DNA from: Leguminivora glycinivorella | Taxonomy: Eukaryota > Arthropoda > Insecta > Lepidoptera > Tortricidae | Assembly: GCF_023078275.1 (NCBI RefSeq) | Contig: NC_062988.1 | Coordinates: forward strand, 1,877,501-1,941,500 | Length of the DNA: 64,000 bases | Direction of reading: 5' to 3' | Shown: in pieces, positions 10,101 to 20,480 of the stretch | Position numbering within the stretch: the stretch's first letter is position 1 | How the letters are laid out: each line of letters begins with the position of its first letter | Translations under genes and position numbers: made by a program | The notes under the pieces: model-generated | What the model was told of the DNA's origin: nothing | The model's database searches: none | What the model saw: only the letters and a program-made list of their open reading frames with translations

Positions 10101-13100
10101 AGTTTATTATATGTCATAAAATGATTATTGAAGCCAACATACCTAAATTTTCTATTACCGTGGTAATGAACAGGTTGCAGTTCTATTAACGCGGATTGAG
10201 ATTTCATTACCGAGGGTATGAATGACAGTGTTTTTCTGCCATCGGTAAATAGAAACCCATCTCAAAATTCGGAGCTTAATACCGACGGTTGAATATACAA
10301 ATTATGACAAATACATATACCTATACTATCCTCCTTTATGAATACCCACAGAAGACTCAGTTTCACCTAAGAAATCTGTACTTACGGTACACTAAATGTC
10401 ATATTTTGATACAAGACTAATATGTCGCTCGGTAATAGATACTTCTATAGGAACCCATTACCGACCCAAACAAATATTGCATGGATCGGTAATAGATTCT
10501 TATATATTCTATTACCGAGGGTTATCTGATCGTACCATCGGTAATAGGCATAAATTGGAGTATTATAAAATCTAATTCCGACCCATAAAAACAAAGTCAT
10601 ACAGATGTATTTTCATTACAAATCAAAATAAAATATTGCAACCTTATATTTAAACCAAGCTTACATAACTGGTAAGTAAGCATCAGACTTTATGTCAATG
10701 TTTAAAAAATTGACAAATTAACGGTTTTCATAGAAACTACGAAATCAGTCATGAAGTTTTTGCTAAAAATTAAGGTTTTGTTGAATAATTTTCATACCGC
10801 GTAAATAGTTCTTTGATAGCGTGAATAGATCAAGATTGAAACAACTGTAAGACATTATATAACTGATCACATATACTTAAAATAAAGCAAAAAGAACTAA
10901 TATCACTACTTTAACTATTACCGTGGTATACCACAGTAATAGAATCTACTCACGAAATGGCGCCTTTCACCGCTGTCTTTTAATTTCCACTTTAAACACA
11001 TTTCCAGGCTAAACAATACGTAAAAAGTACTCAGAAGTCATGTAGAAAACTATAAACAATAATTTGAAATGCATAACTTTCACCTGTTTGCCATAATTAT
11101 TACGTAAACTACTAAATGAGATTGGAGTTCACTTAGGTTTAGCGTCACACGTCAGTATGACACAACCTCTTCTCTCGGCCCCGTGGCAAAAACTGTCAAA
11201 TAGCGAGCGTCTTCTTTCATTCACACTCTCTATCGCCTATATGTGCGTTAGTCAACTAAACAGGCTTCCTTTGTGTGAGTAACTTTTTTTAAGAAATTGG
11301 TCGGTTTGCCTATAAAATGCGTATTTGCAAATGCGGCGGTAATGGACGTCGATTTCGATACCCGCGTTGATAGCCGCCGTTACCTTATGTCAAAATTAAA
11401 ATAACTAATGTTTGTCAGTAAATAATCTAAAATGTCACCATATTATAATAAAGAAAGTCAATAGTAAATATAATATATTTTAAAATATTTTATTTTTGGG
11501 GTTATAGATGTCGCTCCGCCTCCGCGACAGTCCATGGCCATCATCCAGTTACGGGTCAGACCCCTGCCCCAGTTCTGAAGGAACTATTTTGTGGTCCTGA
11601 AGGGACATCTTTTCATAATGACAGGACGACTTTCATTTGCCCGAGCCATTATGTTGTGACACTTTCATCACCATAGAGAGGATTTTCAAAGGGACAATTT
11701 AAAATATCAAATGCTGGTAGTAGAGCAGTGTATCTGACCACTCCAATTCTCCAGAATTCTGTAATTTTGTACATCATTGTTTTTTGTAGGTATTTATCAA
11801 AATAATATTATCCAAACTGTTAATGTAGTCATTTTGTATCACCTTTCGGACCAAAATAAACCACGATCTTGCAACTTTCTGCCTCGATCCAGTCTAGACA
11901 AATCATTTATGATAGGTATTTGGAATAATATGACTTTATATTTGAAAGCCATTATGTAAAAATCACAGGTTCATAGATAACAGAATAGACAGACAAACTG
12001 CTGAGGGACAAGCTAATTAAAAATAATCATTTTTATTTTAAAACAAAATGAATTTACAATCTTACATTATATTGTGAGCTATTTAATTTTATTATTCCCA
12101 CAATATATTTATTTACTACCAGTAGGTATACAAGGGACCAAAAATATATATAAGGTCATAAATGTATATGTCGAGTTTGTCATTTGTCATAAATAAACAT
12201 AGTTAATATAAATTCCTATAAGCCCTACTAATCCCAAATCAATAATTGAATATCATTAAATGTAAGCCTTCCTGAGCCTACCGTAGGACTCATACAATCT
12301 ATGTACAAATGTACAACATTTATTTATTTATTTATTTATAAATTCACTCACACAGTTAAAGTCTAACATATTAAGTAACCAAATCCCGTGTTAATGTATA
12401 ATTGAACTTTCTAGAAAATGAATAAAGACTTGAAAGGAGAAAACAATTTTAATTCTAATATTTCCTATACCAAACAAAATCCTAGCCCTAACAGCTAAAC
12501 TAACCATCTACTCTACCGACATATTAGCAAACTAGCGATCCGGATCGCACATTTAATTTACTCGCGTGATTTTCCGAAAGTGCAATGGAAAATCTCTAGC
12601 TAAAGCTAACTAAGACGGGCGAAGAATAACCCTTTGACCTGACATCCTATTTCTTCACGTGGGCTGGTTCTCACACTAGGGATTGGGACAGCAAGAAGTC
12701 AGCCAGACGGGTAATGTTAAATAGGAAAGTTGGACAAGAACCTGGCAAATTTAAGAAGTTTAGATAACAACTCAAATCGTCCAGATTCCAGGAGCAAAAT
12801 CCTGTCTTAATAAACGCAGGAAACTGCCAAGAGCTCACTTGGACTCTACTAAAATAACCCAAGAAATGTCCCTTGGTTGACTAGGGCTATAGTTGAACAC
12901 CGTTAGGTTACCTGCCCTATCCCTCCAAAGAACTGCAAAATATCAGACCAGTTCATCCTACTAAAATAATCTACCCCAATAATTAATTACAAAAGTTATT
13001 AATTAACTAACAGAACTAAGTAATATATGAAATCCTTCAACAAAGATTATTCTAGCGTAAAATACCACTAAAGCAATCCAAGCTAAAACATTTCACACAT

Positions 13101-16100
13101 TAAAACACAATTAACTCTTTAACTAATAAGAATCACTCACAAATCTAACCAAACTTTAAAACTTTAGCAACACTATTGTTCTACAACTCTAAACTCTACT
13201 AGTACACTTTATAATACTAGCAGTGATCGAGCTCCAAAACAATAACAATTAAGACACTTAAATTTACACCAATTAAACACTGAAATATACGCTTTTTAAC
13301 ACAAAACTCTATATTATCCTCCAACCCAAACTATACCAGTATCATGAAATACTAGCAAAATCAAGGCTAGGACATAATATAGGTAATCTAGATTTACCCA
13401 AATAAACCTAAATAGAACCAGTCTGACGGTCGAGCGGAAGGCTCTCTCATCCCCGAATGCCAATGAATCAATCCTATGCAATGCCTTGCATCCCATTTCA
13501 AACATCCCTTCCAAGACTCTGAAATCCCCACTAGCTCCCACTTCCTCACTCCTGATTGGTATTTCTTAACCAACGCTGAAATTCATAATTTCATACAATA
13601 TTTAAATAAAATATGTTTTATTTCCTGATCAGAATAAGGTCCAATTTGATCTACTCATAGGGCGTGGCCGAACTAAGTTTTTTTCCACATGTTTGGACAC
13701 AGGATTGGCTCACTAGACTTTTTTCCATTTGCACATGCTTTAAAAATTGTCTCAATCAACGCTCTTTGTAATATGGTTCAATATGGCTTAAATTTGTTTT
13801 TATTGGCTAGTATCATTTAATTGTACAGTTTGAAATTTGACACATCTTCTTGTTGATTTGAATTTGACCAGGCAGCATTTATTAAAATCCCTACTGCAAA
13901 ACCTTTATGACTTTGAAACAAGACTCAAATTGGGCTACAAATAAGCATCTAAATATTTTGGTTCACTATAAATCTCCAAGCTCTCCATCTCGTATTTCTA
14001 AAATACGATCTACTTGAGACAAACAAAATTTTAATTATCGTGAGACCGAAACAGGAATTTAATCAACTAAACAAAAAATATAATTATTATGCTTGCATAT
14101 GATGAAACATGGAAGCAAGTTTCTGACATGTTACAACGTCACTCAATTCAATTTCATAAATAAATTCCATATTAGCAAGTCTTTTAAATTCGTTTTGACA
14201 GTTCTTAAAAAAAAGCTGATTTAACTACGAGGCTAGTAGCCTATTGATCAACTAACCAACATGCAATAATTATGTAAGTATGTTCGTTTTATGTATTTTC
14301 GTATTTTGTATAAAAGAAGTTACATATTAGAGGTAAATAAGACAAGTTCCTCGTGCTTTTACTGTTTACATCTGGTTGTTTTTAATACTAAGACAATTTC
14401 TACCTGAAACCCAAATTAATACATGTATAAGTAATTACAAGCTTTTGACATCATAACAAAATGATAGACGCCGGAGTCAAGTAACTTCGCAATCAATATC
14501 AATAGTTCTACGCTGAAGTCAAGTAACTTATCAATAAATATCAGTATTTCTACGCTGAAGTCAAGTAACTTCGCAATCGATATCAATATTTCAACTCTGA
14601 AGTCAAGTAACTTAGCCATCTAATATGAATTGCAAGTATCTTTCGCAAGATACTCGATTTCAAGATAGAAATAGGGTAGATACTTGACTTTAGCGTAGAA
14701 TACCCCGTTAAAAAAGATACTTGAATTTTTTAAAGTTCTATATTTTGAAAAATATACATTATAAAAATTTCAAAAAAATACTGAACGATGTATTTTGAAA
14801 AAATGAATCGAATGACGTAAAAAACCATTTTTTGGAAAAATTTGAGATACTTGATTTCTGCGTAGGGCAGCCGAACTGTCCCTAAACAAAAAGCTGAACC
14901 GCAAGACTAAAGTTAGAGTCCTGATGGAGATGGGAATTTTGGATTTTTCCTTTAATTTAAAAATATGTAAGGTACAGCGGGACAAATCTCGACTGGAGGA
15001 CAATTGTAACTGATCCATTTTTTCCATTGTTACACTATGATTTTGAGTATCCACTGAACACGCCTACCATATATAACCGGTGGACAATCTATTTAATAAT
15101 GCAAATATTGTAAATCATGGAAAAATGGACAAATATGGAAATTTGCACCCCAGTCGAGATATCAGTATCGCTTGCAGACGATATAATAAATTTTCTTATG
15201 GTAAAGTAACTAACGTATTCGCCACAAAATAGTACATTACATCAGAGGCCGGGAAAATGAGGATTTCCGGCCAAGTGGGTATATACGGCCGAGCGAGCGT
15301 GCGAGCGAGGCCGGATAGGGATACGAGGCCGGGAATCCGTTTTCACGCCGAGGCATGTAGGTATAGTGCTTTTCTCAAACATACAATGAAATAAAAAAAA
15401 TGCTCTAAAGGACAATATTTTATAAAAAAAAGTTACTTTGCAGGCCTAGGCCTAAAAAATAATATGAAATCTCTTTATAGTCCTCTCGAGTTGTTGCGCC
15501 CAAAAAGCGATACTTCCCAGCCCATTTTAAGGAACGTAAAGACAATATTTCATTGCATGTTTGAGAAAAAGTACATTTTATAACCATCTAGGTTTTGCCC
15601 GCGGCTTCGCTCGCGTTAAAATCGAAAATTGCAGAATGATCCATACAAATTTTACCCCCGTTTTAGGGAAGTGGGGGTTAGAAAGAGACAAAAAGTAGCC
15701 TATGTCAATGTCACTCTCCATCCCTTCAACTATCTCCACTTAAAAAATCACGTCAATTCTTCTCTCCGTTTCAACGTGAAGACGGACCAAGAAACAGACA
15801 CACACTTTCCCATTTATAATACTTAGTATGGATTTTCAGATATTTTTCATCGTAACTGAGAACGGACAAGCCAGTAACCGACATATGGATATTATGGATG
15901 ACATTTATAATGATATAACAGTGGAGTGCGGTGGGGAAGTTATTCGGACCAACAGCAATAAACTGGACAAGGTATTTTTATACTTAATCAATTATTAGGG
16001 CTATGTTGCGTAAAAGGAACCCTTACAGTGCGACCCCACCAAAAGCGATGGGCTATAGGTGAGAGAAACGAACAAAAAATAGTCGCCCCCGTGTAAATAA

Positions 16101-19100
16101 AAGAGACGCGATGATAGCGCGAGCGACTCGCCGAGCGATGAATTATAAATCGCTCGCTCTCTCTTTTATTTACATGGAAGCGACTATCTTCTGTTTCCTT
16201 CTATTTCCGATGGCTCATCACCAGGGCCCGTAACTTTCATGCCGATGACATCAATTTTGACGTCACGCTACATATAGGATGATTCAAATAGTTCTATTGT
16301 AATAATTAATCGTTATTCATTAATCAATTTAATCGATTACAAATGACTTCAAAAGTAAGCTATTCATACGTGCAATAATTAATACTTACTCGATACGTGA
16401 AACGAAAAGGAAACAATTTGTTTTGTTTTTATAATTTATTGAAATATGGTAACAAAACTGTTTAATAAAATTTATGTATAAAAAATAAACAAATAATTTA
16501 ATTTACTTTTCAAGTATCAAGTAGGTACTAATTATTTCACATATGAATAGATTACCTCTAGTTTTGAAGTCATGATTAAAATGATTTATAAATAATGATT
16601 AATTATTAAATAAAACTCTTGAATCATCCTATATGCAGCGTGACGTCAAATTTATGTCATCGGTATGAAAGTTACGGGCCCTGCTCATAACTTAGACCCG
16701 ATTTAGACGGCGTGCGAACTCGCATGCGATTTTAGTTACATTGCGGGCTGTTGAGGGTACATACAATTTTGCACAGCCATCAAATACCGCAATGTAAACA
16801 AACTCGTATGCGAGTTCTCGTACCGTCTAAATGGGCCCTTACTCGCATTTGGTGGGACCAGTGCCTTAGTAATGAACAAGGTTAAAGCTAACGAAAAAAG
16901 TGTTTTCCCCTCACTAGCTCGGAAACACGTGTTTTGTCCTTTAATACCAGCGGGTAAAAACGCATTTTATCCACTAGTGGTTAAAGTAATTTGACCTTGA
17001 ATAAAGTCAAATTAACTGCTTTAAAATTGACAAAAGTAGGTGAATCTAGTAATAAAGATGATTTACCACCTGTGGAACTACTGGAAGCAGTGATAAACGC
17101 ATTTTTTTGCGTTGTAGTTTCCTCGCTGTAGTGAGGGGAAAAGTTTTGTGTTACACTCGGGTGCAAATGTATTTTACTTCTCGTGTGTTAAAAAACTCGC
17201 AAGTTCAGGATTCTATTCTTGAACCACTCGCTTCGCTCGTGGTTCAACTATAGAATCCTTTCACTTTCAATTCCACACTCGTCGTTAAAATACAACTTTG
17301 CCCCCTTGTATAACAAATAACTATTTTTTTTGTGATACTTACTCTTTTATAAACTTTGTTTTCAGACTTTCCAATACATAAGGGAGAGCGTAAAAGTCGC
17401 CAAGAATGTTATCAAATCTACACTACTACCTGAATCACAAAGAATAGAGATAAAAGTAAGTGTATCATGAAATATGCCGTCCATGCATGGCTGATTACCA
17501 TCAGACCCTCTAGCACAACTTGTCTTGTCGCCCGCGAGTCCATACTTGAAGTCGCGCTTGATGTATGGACTCGCGCGCGACAAGGTAAGTTGTGCTAAAG
17601 GTCAGGTTGGCCGTAGGCTTGTTTCCCACTGACGTAGTGTAGAGAATAGCCATGTCCACACAGAGCGGGCACGTCGCAAGGCAATATCCTAGCGAAGCAA
17701 ACGTGATGTGTAGACGTGCTTCGGCCGAGGCAGTGAGTGCGTTTTGCTTGACCAAGCAACCTGCCTCGGCTGAGGCAAGTTTTCATTGATCATTTACCGC
17801 GTGAGCACTTTGCCTCGTGACGTACCTCGCTTTGTGTGGTCCCGGCTAAAAACCTGTGTTCAGAGGCAAGGGCGTATCCAGCTTGGTACTCAAAGGGGGG
17901 AGTGTCACGTAGTCAATGTGTGTGCCCAGACCAGGCTCCGTAGCCAAACGCCGCAGAAATCTGCCTGGCTCTGTCGCGCCAATACGCAAGAGCGATAGAG
18001 ATATATAACTATGAAAGAGATATTATCGTGAGTGTTTGTGCATTCCACTACGCACACAGGCCACCGGGGGGGGGGAGGCTCTCGTGATCATTTTTTATGG
18101 CCAACCTAGGCTCCAGGGAGGGGGTGGCACTACTCCCACAGGTATTACTCGTATTCACTCCGCTGGAAAAACCTCATGTACTTATTTTAATGTTTGATTA
18201 TTTACTCATGTAAATATTTGATTATTTTTCAGTTCAATAAACGCGAATCCAACGATTATGTGCTAGTCTCTGCGTCAGGAAAAGATGTGGAACTGCGGGT
18301 ATTTGACGAAAAGGGCAATAGTATTGGAAACTACGTGACATGGATAGATAACCTCAAGGTATTATACTTAACCTTCATACTGTATATTGCCTTATGTTCT
18401 ATTTATTTATATTATATTTATCTTATGCTTTGAGCCACTTCAATGCCGTTTGTTATGGTACTGATGTAAACATTAGAGCGATTTCACATTATCCGATCCG
18501 ATATCGGATGTAGGACCGATATCATATAATTGACGGCGCCATCTTTGGTATCGTTTCCCTCCATCATCATCATGATAATAAATCATTTCATTTCATTATT
18601 TTTCATCTTTCCATCCTACCGGCTGCGCCATGTAAATTATAGGGAACAATGAAACATATCAATCAAACGACAAAATCGAGCTATGACTGATTGTTTATTT
18701 TCAAAGAGAGGTAGATACCAATGCAGTTTCGCTACATACCCACATAAGCCCCCCCCCCCCCGCATCTACGTCTCGATAGCGTCGGGCCAACTGTATAAGC
18801 CCCGGCACCGCGCATTTTCTACAATTGGCCGACGCACGCGAGCGTAGATGCGTCTGGTATAAGATCGGGTAACGTAGAGGTACTGTAGGTAAGGTACAGC
18901 GGTGCAAATGTTGACTGGGGCGCAATTGCAGTTGATGCATTTTTTTCCATATTTTACAATGTTTGCATTATTAAATAGAGTGTCCAACGGTTATATATGG
19001 CACGCGTGTTTAGTCGATACATGTGGAATTCAACTTAATAGTGTAATAATGGAAAAATAGATCAGATAGAATAGCCCCCCAGTCGGGATTTGCCCTGCTG

Positions 19101-19301
19101 TACTTTATATTTATTTTGCACTTTTTGCAGGCACTGAAACTAGAACACGTGCCCAACGGTGAAATCACAGTTAAAGCGAGGAGCACACGGAACGGCCACC
19201 TGGCGGTGTTTGGGCATATCCCAGTACCAGCCCAGCCGGGGATACCCAGGGACGATACTCGGAAGCTACGCCGATATGGATATCATTATTTAACACTTTG
19301 A
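7116..19301 (+). CDS. Hemicentin-like secreted protein 1: VWA domain with degraded metal site, no Ig domains (316 aa)
   Basis: Exons: 7116-7320, 8146-8372, 15840-15971, 17366-17455, 18233-18358, 19131-19301; all GT-AG. Phases are 1,0,0,0,0 and the total is 951 nt including the stop. The protein starts with a signal peptide (MLLKLFLLSFLSIQISC), then a hemicentin-type VWA domain (ASLAFVIDN, DDILVITFNEP; exon 2 YLYVFTHSSAKDYD), then linker exons matching exons 3-6 of genes 2 and 3. The MIDAS positions are altered. D28-N-S30-V-V32 lacks the last Ser of DxSxS. Loop GGGD/GGRD is replaced by GKSDKVGPE. The loop-3 Asp of FTDA is His122. Exon 6 reads ALKLEHVPNGEITV and then runs into a stop (YHYLTL*) where the paralogues splice on to the Ig part. 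It could be a short functional VWA protein or a decaying copy. Introns hold many MITEs; intron 2 is about 7.5 kb. Confidence 0.82.
7372..7480 (+). repeat. Fragment of the 'GGTTCCGTA' lepidopteran repeat
   Basis: GACAGACAGACAG and then TTTGAAGTACGGAACCCTAA resemble the end of the larger repeat at 42540-43115. It lies in intron 1 of gene 1. Confidence 0.45.
7523..7645. repeat. Inverted repeat / small MITE
   Basis: Left arm GTAAACTCGCCTCATTCGGT plus GACACGCCTAATTCGGTGA; the right arm is its complement (ACCGAATGAGACGAGTTTAC). About 120 bp, intron 1 of gene 1. Confidence 0.75.
8373..9929. other. AT-rich intron sequence with no recognised feature
   Basis: First part of intron 2 of hemicentin-like gene 1. 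I see scattered poly(A/T) runs and a short GC-rich patch (CCGTGCGCAGCCGGGGCGGG) near 9059-9078 resembling a degraded repeat end, but no exon, RNA gene or clear element. Confidence 0.5.
9930..10960. repeat. Cluster of short degenerate motifs around TATTACCG(A/T)GG
   Basis: The motif CTATTACCGAGGGT or its complement (ACCNACGGTAATAG) recurs about a dozen times in both orientations. Examples are TATTACCGTGGTAATGAA, ATTACCGAGGGTATGAA, CATCGGTAAATAGAAACC, CTCGGTAATAGATAC and ATTACCGTGGTATACCAC. Spacing is irregular. It looks like a degenerate palindrome-rich satellite or overlapping element remnants. Confidence 0.5.
10961..14460. other. AT-rich intron DNA without recognisable genes
   Basis: Middle of intron 2 of gene 1. 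The only visible order is a GC-richer patch at 11505-11600 (GATGTCGCTCCGCCTCCGCG), a short TTTA run at 12323-12338, and unremarkable AT-rich sequence. Short ORFs here (for example 13314-13541, minus) have no recognisable domain. A degraded element may be present but I cannot name it. Confidence 0.4.
14463..14625. repeat. 42-bp minisatellite, about 3.7 copies
   Basis: The unit with CGCTGAAGTCAAGTAACTTC repeats every 41-43 bp (GAAGTC at 14515, 14557, 14599; GGAGTC at about 14473). On the minus strand the units translate as a 14-residue repeat around AKLLDFSVEILI, because 42 is a multiple of three. There is no evidence that it is a gene. Confidence 0.8.
14960..15172. mobile_element. Palindromic MITE, family C copy 1
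   Basis: Ends TAAGGTACAGCGGGACAAAT with CTCGACTGG, and CCCAGTCGAGATATC on the other side. The interior has TATATAACCGGTGGACA and an AATAATGCAAATATTGT segment. Other copies: 18885-19110, 50965-51168, partial 63790-63885. Confidence 0.8.
15240..15372. repeat. GC-rich GGCCG-containing repeat
   Basis: Contains several GAGGCCGG/CGGCCGAGCGAGCG motifs arranged partly as inverted copies (AGGCCGGGAAAATGAGGATT against GAGGCCGGGAATCCGTTTTC). It is flanked by TTTTCTCAAACATACAATGAA (15371) and GCATGTTTGAGAAAAAGTAC (15556), a longer inverted pair. Probably part of a small element. Confidence 0.45.
15588..15833 (+). repeat. RTE-like LINE 3' tail adjoining exon 3 of gene 1
   Basis: Starts TTGCCCGCGGCTTCGCTCGC and ends CCCATTTATAATACTTAGTA. 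It is the same family as 1487-1702, with partial copies at 54904-54950 and 63665-63700. Its end is about 6 nt before the acceptor TTTTCAG of exon 15840. Confidence 0.72.
16010..16215. mobile_element. Palindromic MITE, family D copy 1
   Basis: Left arm GTAAATAAAAGAGACGCGAT with GCGAGCGACTCG; right arm ATCGCTCGCTCTCTCTTTTA with TTTACATGG. A related copy at 35890-36390 is split by a SINE. Confidence 0.65.
16226..16684. mobile_element. ~460-bp MITE, family B copy 2
   Basis: Ends GGGCCCGTAACTTTCATGCC and GGTATGAAAGTTACGGGCCC. Inner ends TTTTGACGTCACGC and GCGTGACGTCAAATT match the element at 5401-5853. No ORF. Confidence 0.85.
16895..17330. repeat. Interspersed repeat family E, long copy
   Basis: Runs from CCCCTCACTAGCTCGGAAAC through CTTTAATACCAGCGGGTAAA, AGTTAATTTGACTTTATTC-type sequence and CTCGTGGTTCAACTATAGAA to CCCCCTTGTATAACAAATAA. 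Further copies: 31590-31850, 41465-41850, 46550-46760, 47150-47255, 48150-48370, 51548-51970, start only at 56985. One minus frame keeps an ORF-like stretch (NAFITASSSSTGGKSS) in two copies. Confidence 0.8.
17508..17600. repeat. Short palindrome
   Basis: AGCACAACTTGTCTTGTCGC...GAGTCCATAC pairs with GTATGGACTC...GCGACAAGGTAAGTTGTGCT. About 90 bp hairpin just after exon 4 of gene 1. Confidence 0.7.
18478..18590. repeat. MITE fragment, family F (ATCCGATCCGATATCGG)
   Basis: TTTCACATTATCCGATCCGA, then ATATCGGATGTAGGACCGAT and GGCGCCATCTTTGGTATCG. Same core as 2726; only one end is visible. Confidence 0.65.
18885..19110. mobile_element. Palindromic MITE, family C copy 2, next to exon 6 of gene 1
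   Basis: Starts GTAAGGTACAGCGGTGCAAA and ends CAGTCGGGATTTGCCCTGCT-GTACTTT. The interior has CAATGTTTGCATTATTAAAT and AACGGTTATATATGGCACGC. It ends about 20 bp before the exon start at 19131. Confidence 0.8.
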
Positions 19302-19393
19302 TCGCCAAAACTACTAGCCGCTATTTGATATAAATATTTTTATTTTTTTCACATTCCGCTCGCATCCCGTGACCCGTTAGCACGCATATTACC

Positions 19394-20422
19394 TTGTACT
19401 TACTGAGTGTGGTTACATATCTCGTAATGATTAAGTGTACAGTTTGTCAAAAGTCGGTGACCAAGAAAGCTCCAGCGATAACATGTAGTAGGTGTGAAAT
19501 GATTGTTCACGAGAAGACGGAGTGCAGTGGGCTTACCAACAAGCAGCGAACGGCACTCCATGCTGCTGAAACGCTAGAATGGGTGTGTCGAAACTGTCAT
19601 ATGTCCTCAACAAGACGAACGTCGTTCCTGTCGGCTGTAGAAGACGAGGATGAAGACGACATTGCAGAAGTTGCTCGATCCGTTGCACCTTCTCTTAACT
19701 TAAAGAAGCTCGTGGACAACATCAGCAAGGAGGTGCAGAAAATTGTGATGCGTGAACTCGACGAGGTAACAACCTCAGCTAGACACGCAAGTGATAAGGT
19801 AGATGAGTTCGAAGAGTCTGCCCGAGCGGCAAAAGAGAAGATAAAACTGCTCGAACGGCAAAATACTGCCCTCAAAAATCAAAATACCCACCTAGAAACT
19901 AGAGTTGCCGCGCTTGAGCAACGTGTCGATGCCATCGAACAAGCTGCCATGGTTGAATGTATTGAAATTATAGATGTCCCCGTGAAAGTGAATGAGGATA
20001 CTGTGAAAATAGCCCAAAAGGTAGGAATGTCGCTACAATTACTAGATTCGAATAACATGTATAGTATCCGCTCAGCTCGTCGACTACCCTCCCGGGACGG
20101 CAAGTCGGGTGCGATCTTGGTGCAACTAAGTGACTCCGAATCCAAGCTGCGATGGATTTCAGCTGCACGCAGCACAGATCTCTTAGCTTCCACTCTATTA
20201 CCGGACCTGACCGGGCCAGAGGCAGCTGCCAAAATAACGCTGCGGGAGGCTCTCACTGGCCGAACTAAGTACTTACTTTTCCAAGCCAAGTGTAAGCTGA
20301 GGGATACACAAAAATACAAGTACGTCTGGTGCAAACACGGTAAAGTCTTCGCTAGAAAGGGTGATAAAGATAAAATCTACTGGATTCGTAATGAAAAAGA
20401 CATCGAGGAACTACTTCAATAA
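19394..20422 (+). CDS. LINE ORF1 protein: PHD-like zinc finger and coiled coil (342 aa)
   Basis: Nucleic-acid-binding accessory protein of the retrotransposon. Residues 15-68 form a C4HC3 pattern: C15xxC18, C31xxC34, H39, C44 and CRNC at 65-68, as in PHD-type fingers of CR1-like ORF1 proteins. Residues about 105-195 are Lys/Glu/Leu-rich with heptad spacing (KLLERQNTALKNQNTHLE), a likely trimer or dimer coiled coil. The C-terminal part (RSARRLPSRDGKSGAILVQL) resembles the RNA-binding tail of LINE ORF1 proteins. Translation may start at Met12 (19427), whose context is at least as good. The frame is open with no stop or frameshift. ORF2 follows 58 nt later. Confidence 0.85.
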   Translation: MYLLSVVTYLVMIKCTVCQKSVTKKAPAITCSRCEMIVHEKTECSGLTNKQRTALHAAETLEWVCRNCHMSSTRRTSFLSAVEDEDEDDIAEVARSVAPSLNLKKLVDNISKEVQKIVMRELDEVTTSARHASDKVDEFEESARAAKEKIKLLERQNTALKNQNTHLETRVAALEQRVDAIEQAAMVECIEIIDVPVKVNEDTVKIAQKVGMSLQLLDSNNMYSIRSARRLPSRDGKSGAILVQLSDSESKLRWISAARSTDLLASTLLPDLTGPEAAAKITLREALTGRTKYLLFQAKCKLRDTQKYKYVWCKHGKVFARKGDKDKIYWIRNEKDIEELLQ

Positions 20423-20480
20423 GTACACTGTTCTGTCTAGTATATTAACGAACAATTTCAATTTTATATTCTTTTTTTAG

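Noticed and set aside
12671..12862. 63-aa minus ORF in intron 2 of gene 1
   Set aside because: Isolated short ORF in AT-rich intron; no domain.
13314..13541. 75-aa minus ORF (starts MGASGDFRV) with a hydrophobic C-terminal part
   Set aside because: No recognisable family, no matching exon phases and no repeat counterpart; cannot be supported as a gene.
17510..17998. Several overlapping ORFs on both strands
   Set aside because: They arise from a palindrome and a GC-rich repeat stretch; no protein family recognised.
18061..18145. G-run segment (GGGGGGGGGG) as a possible G-quadruplex regulatory element
   Set aside because: Only one long G tract near a GC-rich repeat patch; not enough to support a regulatory claim.
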